From NCBI GenBank assembly GCA_011503125.2, contig WWBZ02000002.1, positions 62,001-126,000 on the forward strand: 64,000 nucleotides of DNA. The letters run 5' to 3'. Made by a program: the position numbers and the translations under genes. The DNA is from Botryosphaeria dothidea (Eukaryota; Ascomycota; Dothideomycetes; Botryosphaeriales; Botryosphaeriaceae). Under the pieces are notes generated by a model that was given only the letters and a program-made list of their open reading frames with translations, had not been told where the DNA came from and searched no databases. Positions 1 through 10,785 of the stretch are shown piece after piece (positions within the stretch are counted from its first letter, which is position 1; every line of letters starts with the position of its first letter).

Positions 1-820
1 ACTACTCGTCACTCATGCAGTTATATCTCGAGAACATCACTATTGCACATACGCAAAAACTAAAGAGAGCATAGGTTGAATTTTCTTTTTCAATACCCAA
101 CGTCAAATACACTCAATGTGCGGGCGAACCTCAAAGGCCGTATTTCCCCTAGACTAATATTGTCCAACCTGTTGAAGATTGAGACATTTTCCAAAGAGAC
201 TTGTTGAATGTGCTCAATGTCCGGTCAAGGATGGAATACGAGAAAAAAGATCAAACATAGGAACCGCCCTCGTTATATCAAACTGCAATTTCCCTTCCCA
301 TGTTTTTTTAAGGAGCTTTCCGGATTGTGTGAGCGTTACTTATAGTGTTGGAGACATCCTTAGTCTGACGCATGCGGAGTTGAATCCAACTGTCGCCCAA
401 GGAAAAGAAAAACAAAAACAAAAAGATTGACCAATGCAAGCCTAACGAAATGACAACGGTTCCATGTGGATGTTGGCCGAAGACAATTTCGTGATTTACC
501 CCGTTGTGTTGAGAAACTTCCATCGGCTTGCGCTCATTGAGTACTCAGTGGGTGAGTGTCTCGATCGAGACAGGTTTGCTTTGGTCTCTGTCGTCGTTTG
601 CATGTCGATGTATCCAGCTCGGGGTCGTTAGGTGTCGGGGTTTAAATATATTGTGAGCCATTTCGAGATCCGGTTGGGATTGCGATTCTGGGCAATTGCG
701 GCATCAATGAAGCGTGCTGAAACTCAGATGGATAGTGAAGTCTTCTGGGTTGCTGGTATGACGCGCATGGGGAGTTGAAGCAGTCTTCCGGGTGGTAAGA
801 GGATATCCAAAACACATGTT
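1..820. other. Intergenic, 3' side of Argonaute gene
   Basis: No convincing coding region is seen on either strand. The short open frames here have no recognisable domain or splice structure. The right end should hold the 3' UTR and polyadenylation region of the minus-strand Argonaute gene. Confidence 0.5.
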
Positions 821-3800
821 CTACAAATAGAACATGGTATCTTTGAGGCGGTCGTGAACACCACGAGTCCAGTGACGCGACCTGTCGTATGACACATTTG
901 TGTTTTCCTTAAGAAAGGAATGCAGATACGAGCGTCCACGCTCGCACACAAGATCAGCGTAATACGCCGGCGGGCAAACCGAGACGGCACGAGTGGCGCG
1001 GCCGTAGACGTAGCAGAGGTTGTGCGTGATCCTCTGCAACTGGTCGGCGCCAAGTTTGTTTTCATCTCTCAAGCAGATATAATGCGCTGGTTTGGAAGTT
1101 CCCTGCAGACCGGCATGGGCAACGAGGAAGAAATCGAAAAGTCTCTCGCCCGTGATACCACGATCAACGACCGTGCCGGGTTTGACGTTCATGTTACGGC
1201 CCTCGGAGTCTTCCTGCTTAGTAGGATAGAATCGAGTGTGGCCACGCTTGGTACAGATGACGAGAGAGGACTTGGGGAAGTTCTTTTCTATGCCATAGAG
1301 CTTCTTGTATGCCGCGGCAAAGCTCGGCCATTCCTCGCGCAGAACAACAGGATACTGACCTTCGGAAACACCATCGCGGTAGACGATGACCTTGTTGGGC
1401 AAGGCACCACCGTTCCGCTTGCGCCACAGTTCGAAGCGTTCGACAATCATTTCCGTAAGGTCGTTTGAATCGACCATCTCTTGGCGGCCGGTTTGTGTAC
1501 GAATAGACGCTGGGTAATTATTGAACTGGGCATCGACAGAGCCCACAACACCAGTGATGCTAGGCGCGCTGTCTGAGCTGCCTGGGACAGGATGTGAGAC
1601 ATCGATTCCAATCAGAATGGTCTTATTGTCAAGAGGTGCCAGTTGCTGGATGCGCATGTCATGATTAACACCACCACACTTCAGGTTGAACTTCAACCCT
1701 ACGTTGGCCATATACTGAGCCTGGCCACGCTGACTGAGAATCTTCTTGGCAATGGTGCAGACGGTGGCAACACCGAATCGAACATCGCCCTGGTACTTGA
1801 TGGTATCGTACAGAGCCGTGTTATCAGAGGGGAGAAGCACAAGCAGCATGCCAATGCGCATCTTAACCATCTGAGCGAACTTGGCGGACACCACCTCAGT
1901 GATCTCACTTGGGTTGTACGGCCAAGAAATCGCAATCTTAGCCGGAGGTTGTGGGTCATCCATGCGCAGACCGTACGACTGGAGAGCAGACTTGAAAGTG
2001 CTGACCAAATCCAAAGCCTGTTCCTGGATGTTAAAAATGGGTCTGCCGCGCTCCTCGACAACCAAGCAACCCCAAGATTGGATTGCTGCCGGCTTGGTGT
2101 ACCGCACGCGGGCCAGATTCCACTTGCCGTTTTCCGGCTGTTGAACCTTGCCAGCATACTGGAGTTGGGGGACAGGCAGAATACGGGCTTGAACGGTGAG
2201 CAAATTGCCACCAATGTTGATGCCGAATGCTGGCAATGCGTCGTTCTGCTTGACTTGCATTACCTCTAAGCCCTGCTGAGTGATAGAGGTGGCGTTGTGA
2301 TTGGGTGGTCTGGCAGCGAACTCGATCATAAGACGAGTCTGATTGGCGCTCAGCATGCGCCCAGCGACCTGACCTGGCAAGACCTCGCAAAGCTCGGGTG
2401 GAATATACGTAGGGTTGTCGCGATTGCCGACGTTGACTACGGGCGAAGTCGGAACCTTCAGCGTGATCTTGTGCACGCGAGCGTAGTATTCCTCGACCGA
2501 GATCAAGGAAACGTTGCCATCAGGATCCGTATAGCTGAATCTGACCTGCTGTGCGTTTGCAGCATGAGGCCAAGTTCCCTTGCTGTCGTTGTTGGATCTT
2601 GCAAGGCCGAAAATTGTCTTCACCTTGCGGATGCGCTTTCCACTGCCGTCCCGGGCTAGCATGTAATGAGTCTCGACCCGAAGAAGCCTCAGGAAGGCCT
2701 CCAACTTCAACAAATGACTCGGGCTCCTGTTCGAAGGCCCCAAGTAATCCTGCATCAACTCAAGCAAGTTGCCTGGCTTGTAGAAAGCCGATGTGGAGAC
2801 GTTGATGTTGACCAAAATCCGGTTCACACTCGTTCTGGCACTGGAGAAGTATCCACGCAGTGCCTGCAAGCCCTCGGAGAGATTCCAAGCTTCGGTGAGA
2901 GGATGTTGCCCGACGGGGTAAAACTTGTTCTGCCCCACAGCAACCATGTTGGGGGCAACGTGGGGTCCACGTGCAAGAATGACGTTGAGAGCCTGGATGG
3001 CCTCGTCCTTGAGCGGGTAGTATGCGCCCGCACCCGTCGAGGTCAATGAATTGAGAAGCTCCAACAATGAAATCGTTCCAAGTTCCTCCACCAGGAGGGT
3101 CTTAGTAGCCTTCTTGCGAGCAACCTGAGCCTTCTCGGACTCGTCGCTCTCAGGGATGGGCTCTCCGTCCGGGGGGTACCATTGAATCTCGAAGGCCTTC
3201 CGATTGTGGGTCCCTTCACTGAGAGGCACCTTCTTATTCGTGATGACGATCTGCGAGTAATCGGTTGCCAGCATTACACCTTGAAACGCTGGCTCCTGGA
3301 GAAGGATCTCGAGATAACGTCTCTTCTTTCGCTTGGCGTTCTCCTCAGGCTGGAATGATACAGCATACCGATAGATATCGGGGCACTGCGTGGCAACATT
3401 CAGTGGGAAGTAGTTGGTGTAGACAATAGTCTCACGGCCGCAAGTGCCGTAGTCCGGACGCCTGGCGAGTTTATCCTCAGTGGAGATTCGTGCAAAGGCC
3501 GTTGAGAGGTCCTTTACAACGGTATTCTCCGTTTTTGTGACATTGGCGTCTGGCAGAGGGACTCGGCTTGGGTTGCTACGAGCATACATTAGCACATGTT
3601 AGACGGAGTATTGGGGAAGAGCAACCCTACCCGAAGATAGCAGCGGGGGCTGATTGAGCCCGCTGCTTGAAACCACCAGGGCCTCCACGCTGAGGCGAGC
3701 CACCTCGCGAAGAAGAACCTCTGGAGCCGCTAGTGGACTCGAAGGGACGACGGCCACGAAATGAGCCACGACTGCCAGATCCGCTGGAGCTGTCGCCGCC

Positions 3801-3878
3801 TCTGCTGCTCCCACCGGGACCACCGCCACCTCTTCCGCGGCCACCACCTCCACCACCACGTCCTCTAGGAGCAGACAT
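821..3878 (-). CDS. Argonaute protein (QDE-2-like), RNA-silencing slicer
   Basis: Core of RNA silencing: binds small guide RNAs and cleaves or represses matching transcripts, mainly in the cytoplasm. Two exons, 3631..3878 and 821..3575, separated by a 55-bp intron (donor GTAGGG, acceptor CGTAG), give 1000 aa in frame. Residues 1-83 form an RGG/SRGG-rich arginine-methylation-type tail (MSAPRGRGGGGGGRG), as in many fungal and animal Argonautes. N, linker, PAZ and MID regions follow. The PIWI domain starts near residue 700 and shows GIDVSHP (first catalytic Asp), YRDGVSEGQ (second Asp) and KPAHY (catalytic His), so the slicer tetrad looks intact. RFYPT and CYVYGRATRAVSVCPPAYYAD are typical PIWI C-terminal blocks. 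Length is normal for the family. The start at 3878 is preferred because the RGG exon joins in frame. Family is certain; orthology to QDE-2 rather than Sms-2 is inferred. Confidence 0.95.
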
Positions 3879-5434
3879 TCCGTTATAGTTGTCGTATGGA
3901 TACCGTCTCCGTCAGGCCTTAAGAGATTTGGAAAGTAATGATGTTGGGCGTAAGAATGTGAGTCAATTGCCGGATTTTGAAGAAGTGAGATGTCAGTGAA
4001 AGTTTGGGGGGGCTTCGAGGAGATGAGGTTCAAAAAGGCTGAGTTCTGGCATATTTTGCCTCAGAAAAAGGCTTGACAGGAAGGCTCGAATGTTCTACAA
4101 CTTACCCGTGGATATTCGCCGCTTGCCACGTGAATGGGACTAGTGAGAAACGGACCGCAAAGCTGAGGCTAACAAGGGTAGTACTGATTACAAACGTTCA
4201 GTTCCTGTAGCTTCCTGTTGTTTCGTGGGTGGGGAGGTTTTGATGTCCAATGCAAACAAACAACCCAGCAGACCTCATAGCAAACGCAGTGAGGATAAAT
4301 TCTTCCGATACACGCCACCGGGGCATAGGCGAGATGACGGTAAGGACAGACACGGCACCGGCTGAGAAAAGAAAGGGAACGCCTGACTTACATTCCAATC
4401 CAAGCTAGGAAAAAAGGCTTGCCTATCGTCTCTCACCACCCAATTGATGTGTCGTCTGGTCCTGAATGTGACAGACGGCCAATGCAGCTACCCGCTTCGT
4501 GGAACTTTGGCGGAAGCGGGCTTCTGACGTTGTTTGCGCCACCGGCACGGTGCTGTCAATTGTCCAGGACCCTGGTTGCTAGGGCCCAGAGCGACGTGCG
4601 CAGTGGAGTCGTCAACACAGCAAAGGCCGAACGACAACGAGATGCATTAGCAAAAAGGGAAAGAACAATGAGCCAGCCCGAAGGACTAAAGATGAGATAA
4701 GATATACTAGGCAGCGGTGGTGGTGATTAGGCGAGAGACGGTGGCAGGCGGGAAAGAAGCCAAGATGCCTGGCGAGTGGGGCGGTTTGCGCCCGCAACAA
4801 AACGGCCGCGAAACGCGTCTGCCCGTTGCCGCGAGATCAGCTGACCGTGCTGGATGGGCTTCGCGACATGACTCCTTCAGAGCGTGTCTGGAGTGAAAAC
4901 TGACACATCGCATCCTTCGGGCCCAATTTATCTCTGTCCGTCTTTCGCAACTGGTTGCATCGAAGCATCTCGCACGTTCGATGACGTTGCAGCGATTGGC
5001 GCTGGAGGCAAGGGCGGCCGAGGCAATCTCGCTCCTCGCCTGTTCATCTCCCAAACCCCTCTCCACTTCCCGGGGTTCCCCGGGCTGCTCCGCCAGCCAT
5101 CCATCTGCTCGTGGGACCTGACTAAACAAACACCTCACTCGCAGATTCTTAATGATATGCGTAGACCCTGCCAAGCGTTGTATCAAAGCAAATTAACCTT
5201 ATATTTCTGCCTTCCCAGGATCGTCTATCAATGCTATGATCATGCCCATATACCAAATGCAGTATGCCTCCAGGTGTTCGTAAAAGTGGACAAAGCTATC
5301 TAGGGGGAAGGAGTGGCAACGTGTCAGCCCGTGAGTCAGGAAGAAACGGAAGAGGGATAAGAGAGGTGAAATATCTTAGAGTGAAGAATTGTAAGAGTAA
5401 AAGTGAGAAGTCGACCCCGTCCGACACGTCATTT
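3879..5434. other. Intergenic between Argonaute 5' end and GH81 3' end
   Basis: Holds the Argonaute promoter and 5' UTR (left) and the GH81 3' UTR (right). Open frames of 60-160 codons occur on both strands but show no domain, signal peptide or splice pattern I can support. Confidence 0.5.
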
Positions 5435-8400
5435 TCACAATCCCGCGAGTGCAGCTGTGTACGCGAGATACCACGTGAGGCTTGCTCCACCATCAAGAAG
5501 CGTTGTATTGAAGCTCGGGGCCGCGAAGAAATTGTACGCTTTCGCTGGGTCAATGAGCGCCAAGTTGGACTCCAAAATGCCTCTCCAACCACCTTCGGCC
5601 TGCGCAATACGGCCGTTGCTCATGAAAGTTTCATACTCCTCCTTGACGAAGTTCGGCTTTCTAATGTACGCTGAGGGCACATGAACAGGAATCATGTGGA
5701 TGCTGCAGGCCTGAGTCAGTACCGTGTACTTGGGAGCTTGTGGAACTGTGACTTACCCCTGCTTACACCACCAAGCATCGCTGAAGTAAGTGGCCCAGTC
5801 GATCTTGTTCTCAAACAGAATACCGGTCACCTTATTGTTGATGATCTGTGGCGGCTGAATGTTGTTCGAGCTCTGCATCAGGAAGTAGTTGTTGAAGCTC
5901 CGGTTTTGAATGGCTAGCATGAGGGTTGCTACGTGATTCTCGTGTCAATGATGTCCCGGGTTGAGATTGTCAAGCTCAAATATTGCAGCATCAACTCACC
6001 TCTTGCTTCCATATTGGCATCTCCGATCACCTTACCCCACAGCTTCAGACCATACGAGGCGAAAGAATCCTAACATAGTGAGTACATGCCGGCTTGAACA
6101 GCATAGGTAACTGACCTCAGAAGACGACTCCTGGTCCTTGCCATCAGCGGATTCGAAGAGACCTTTTGCCCAGCTGTGTCCACTGCAAACTGTTAGCACT
6201 TATGTAGGGTTATTTAAAGCAGAATGACTCACTTGAACCAGTCGAAAGCACGACTGAACGGGAATTGTTCACCACGAATCGGATTCGCATAGTCCCTCAC
6301 CAGGGTGTTAACGTAGTTCAGGTTCCTCTCGGTAAGCCAAGACGGATCCAAGTATCCAATCACAGCAGCCGTGTACACACTAGAATTAGGTGAGTAAATC
6401 CATGGAAGAATCCGAGTGCTAGGAGGGGTTGACTCACTGATATCCATAGTGGAAGTGATGGTCGTTGTAGTAGGAATTGCCAAAATCAGCGTTGGGGTCA
6501 TTGTAACCCGCACTGGAGACAACACCCTTCCACGAGCTGTCATACACGAGGGGATTTCTCTGCTGGTTGTTGACGAAGACATCGAAGGCAGCCTTAAGCT
6601 TCTCAAGGCCCTGGTTTGCGATTGCCGCATTGCCACCAAGATCCCGGACAGTGTAGACGATGGTTGCAAACTTGGCAAGGCCTTTGCCGCTGAAGTACAT
6701 GGAGTCAAGGTTCGTCTGGGCAGGAATGTCCTGCTGCAGCTCAGACTCGCCAGCCGCTACGACCGCACACTGGGCAGTGGGCGAAATAGCCGGAACATTG
6801 CCTTTATCGAGCGACCAGGGTGCGAAACTCATGTCAACAGGAAGGTTCTCTTCAATCATCGTCCAGCTGTCGGCAGTGAAGCCTGTTGCAACGCCCTTGG
6901 TGGTGGTATTCAACGTAAGCAGCGTCTGCCTTGCAGCGGTGTTGCTGTCGAAGCTCTGAACATGATGCGGCAGCGCGTAGTGGAACAAAGTCTTTTGAAC
7001 TTCACCAGCCTTGCCAAAACGGAATCCGTACTGAGCAGCGGTGCCAGAGGCACTGCCAAAGATGTCGACCGAGACGGGGTAGACACCGGCAGACCTGTCA
7101 AGAACGGCCTCGCCGTCAGCACCTGCCGTGTTCTTGGCTACCATGATAGTCCCGCTCCAGTCAGCAGGCCCGGTCAGCGTCGTGTTGGAGTCCAAGGAGA
7201 ACACGGGCGCTCCGTTATCACTGTCTGGAGTGGCATAAAGGATCCAGTTCTTGCCGTCCTCAAGAAGCATGCTGTACTTGTAGGTGTTGCCAAGCTGGAA
7301 GGGGCCGCTGACATTGCGGTAAAAGACACCGGAATCGATGCTTGGCTGCGCACCTTTGTAGATGCCAGTAACAAAGCCCATGCCTTGTACAACAGGGAAA
7401 GTGATTAGAGGCCGTGAACCGACTCTGGGGGCCAAGTTGATGTTGACAGACATGTCCTCAAGCGTGTCGACCGTCATGTTCGTGTCAGGGCCCAGCTCGG
7501 TAGCAGAGAGGATGAGTGACTGGATTCCAATAGGAGCAATAAAGTAGCGGGAGCTGTTCTGCTCCGTGGCCGGCCCAAAGGCAAACTGGGAACGGTCAAT
7601 GTGCGACACCGCAAGTCCCCAGCTTCGGGCGGGTGTCTGGCCGATAGACTTGGACACCTGGTAGGGGTGAGTCCAAACGCTTTGGTTCCTTTGCCCCAGG
7701 AATAGATTGGCATAGAACTTGTTGGTTTGCAACGGGGTGGTTCCGGCCCCTTCAATGCCCAAGAATTGCTGTGGGTGAGGTGAGCGGGCCGAAATCTGCG
7801 ACGGAACGGAGGCATCGCCGGGAACGGCGACGAAGAGGTTAGCAGAATCCATCCTGGCCAGCTTATACGGATACGCGTCAAGATTTGGTTTGTATTCGGG
7901 AGTCAAAGGGCGACTGTAGTTGTTTCTACAAGCAGCGACGTTGGGTGCAGGAGTAGGCTCTGACGTATGTCGTTAGCACTCGTACCAAAAAATTCTGGGG
8001 CTAAAACAAGGTTGTTTAGGGGAAATCATAATTTCCGCAGAAATCTCAGAAGTGGGCGCGGAGTGAGCTGAGCGTCCACGAAATGGACTCAGATTGCTCA
8101 AGCTTTTGTGAAAATTGAATTCAAGACTTACGGATTCGGTGCCACGGGACGCCGGTGGTGACCTGGGGATAAGGCTCAAGCGTGGTGTGAATAATGCCGG
8201 ACGGTTGCGGTTCAAGAGGTGGAGCAATAGACTGCAAAATAGGAGAAGCGGTAGCGCCGATGGAAAGCTCAGAGGGTGTAGCAATAGTGGTAGGAGTCGT
8301 AGGAGTCGAAGTAGGGGTCAGGTCGGCAGAAGAAGAAGAGGCGTATAGGGTGGGAGGACCTGACGCAGAGCAAGAAGTTTTCACGTTAGTGGTCGTGGAA

Positions 8401-8672
8401 GAACAAGAGGAAGATGGCGTCAATTCGTATGATGCAGCGTAGACAGTTTTGGTGATGGTCAATGTGCGAGTGTTGTTGCAGACAGATGTTGGGGCCTGGA
8501 GGCGTTTTCCTGTGCTTGCCCAATACGTACTGTCTCGATACAGCTGAGGCTCGGCCAGCGGGTGGGCCACTGCGCCTTGAAACTGCATCTTTGTCAGAAA
8601 GACAGCTGCTCCCGCGGCGAATTGAAGCATTTTAACGAGGGACGGAGATGACGAAGAAGATGAAGAAGCCAT
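5435..8672 (-). CDS. GH81 endo-1,3-beta-glucanase, secreted
   Basis: Hydrolyses beta-1,3-glucan; in fungi GH81 enzymes act in cell separation, wall remodelling and autolysis. Seven exons (8132..8672, 6438..7959, 6233..6379, 6116..6182, 6000..6069, 5757..5928, 5435..5702) join in frame to 928 aa. Introns are 172, 58, 50, 46, 71 and 54 bp. The N-terminus has a hydrophobic signal-like stretch (MLQFAAGAAVFL, residues about 14-25). A Ser/Thr-rich linker with low complexity follows to about residue 180, then the GH81 beta-sandwich and catalytic barrel. Diagnostic motifs are YNDHHFHYGY, GHSWAKGLFE and DGKDQESSSE; the last holds the catalytic Glu region. The start at 8672 is chosen over an upstream in-frame Met because the signal sequence follows it directly. 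Ends LAYTAALAGL, with no GPI signal. Family very secure; N-terminal boundary less so. Confidence 0.95.
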
Positions 8673-10785
8673 GGCGAAGATCTGGCGGGGGAAGAAGAAA
8701 AGTGGCTGCGGCAGTTGCCAAGAAAGGAAATCGCAGAGAACGGAAACAACGAAGGAGTGACAAAAGTTGGTAGATAGGAACTTCGAAAAACAACGCTCCA
8801 CAATCGCGAGAAACGAAGACGCCCTGGTAGTTCTTATCCTCTGTAGCGCCAATCCCCCACGCGCTGATACGTCGGGCCCGATGGCGTTCCGAGATGGTCC
8901 AAGAGCCGCCCAGGCACAGGGTTAAGGTTGAATTGCGCAAGAAACGAAACTGCTATATTTGGGCCAAGAATAGGGTTAAAGCCAGTAGCGGAAGGCAAAA
9001 GAGGACGGTGCGGAGAGCGGCGGACCGTGAAGAGCCTGAGCAAGGATGGATTGGTATCCTTTGCTCCTTTAAACTCCCAAGCGAGATGAAGACTTGGTAG
9101 TTTGTGTACTCACCACGAATCAGGCGAAGCCATCACCAGATCACCACGGGAGGGAGCCAAGAGACAAAAGAAAAATAGATGAAGCGCAGTGATCGAGACA
9201 TTGTAGAGATTGGGAAAGAGGCAAGAGAAATGTGGAGAAGCAACGGCGCATGAAGGAGGAGTCAAGGGGCATGCTGCAGAGAGACGCAGCCAAGAGGCGG
9301 CGCTAAACTGGGGCGCGTGGTACCGTACCTTTATCCAACAGAATGTAGCCGGCTTATGCAGCCTGCCGCTCGTAGGGCTGATGTGGTTGCACGAGGCCTG
9401 GGAAAATTAACCTGCTGTCCGGGGCGATCTCCTGGACGAATTACCGCGCCTGGCGTGCAGCTACCCGGGATGCAGTCCTCTGGGAGGGAGGATGACTGCT
9501 TCAGACCTCAGGCTCCTGCGACTTGTGGTTAGCATGCCACGCCCAACCTCACATGCAGAGCACCGCTCCCCCGCCTGCTTCATGAATATGGATGGAGTCG
9601 CCTACCTCTTGCAGAAGTGCACAGCGTCTCTGCGAGTGCTGGTTCGCAGGGTACCGGAGCGACGGGCTGGCGTGTGCGGAATGCGGGTCTGGCCGTGGAT
9701 GGTTTGCTGGTGACACGAAAACTTTGGTTCTGGAACTGCGTCTCTCCTGGACCGCTCAACTTGGGCAATCTGCTCTCCTTATATGGAAACGAGGTTTCGC
9801 GGCCTCGAGCTGTCGCCGCGTCGACTGTGTGCAGCGGCAGAGAGAAGGCAATGCATGACCGCAGCAACCAGGCGCGACGGAGCTGTTTGCATCATCAGGC
9901 GGGCCGTCGCCGAGCTCTGCGCAGTCAAGCAGGCTGGCGATGGCTGGCCGGGGCAACCAGCTTGCCGCTTTCCCGGCGTTGGCTTGCACCCTGAGGCGCT
10001 GCGCGGATGCAAACCGGCTCTTGGTGCTCCACGCTCTCCACCACCATCGTCCACGTTCGGCGTCTCTCGGCTCCAGACCACACGATCGAGCCGACAAGGA
10101 CCAGGCCTGTCACGGATGAGCAAGAGAAGGTGGACGAGCGAAGGTTGAGCCACTCGTGCCACATCCGCGCTCATGACGAATCGGCCGGGGTGCGTCTTGA
10201 TGATCACACGCTGCAGGCAAACAGACGTGGATCGCGGTCAGGAACCGAACGGCCACAGAGGCTTCGGCCCGGAACGACGGACCTCGCATGTCAGTTGATC
10301 ACCAGCAGCTCGCCCAGGAGAGCCGCATATGATCGCTCGCTCTGGGATAAGCTGCCATTATGATCGCTGCCTTTACCGCATCTGGACGCCTGGCGGCCGC
10401 ATGGCGCCTTCGAGCGCAGCCATCCTCGCAATTGCCTCTCACAACCGCAGGCAGCCAACCACTCGTCGCCTTGCCATCCAGCTGAACCAGCCCTTAGGCT
10501 TGCCGTTGTGAAGGCAGCAAGTCGAGTTACGGCTGGCTGCTGTCAGACGGGCACCACAGGCACATTTTGTATCACGGTGGCTGACGTCGAATCTGGCCAC
10601 ATCAGTCGAACGAGTGTGCCACAAGTCCACTTTCAGCAACGGTGGTTCAGCTCTGTCGCCTTGCCCTAAGCCACTCCCAAGAACGCCTGCATTACTCTAT
10701 CTGGACGTTGTCCCCGCGACAAGTCTTGCATTGTGAACCATTTCCTTCCACACCGCCCAAAATGCAAAGAAATCCCCATAATTCC
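8673..10785. other. Intergenic, GH81 promoter side, 2.1 kb
   Basis: Left part is the GH81 upstream region. The remainder up to the UTP14 stop is GC-rich and carries many overlapping open frames of 60-140 codons on both strands. None has a recognisable motif and none extends cleanly by splicing. No gene, tRNA or repeat family is recognised. Confidence 0.45.

Noticed and set aside
6416..7408. 330-codon plus-strand open frame
   Set aside because: Antisense to the main GH81 exon; no recognisable protein features.
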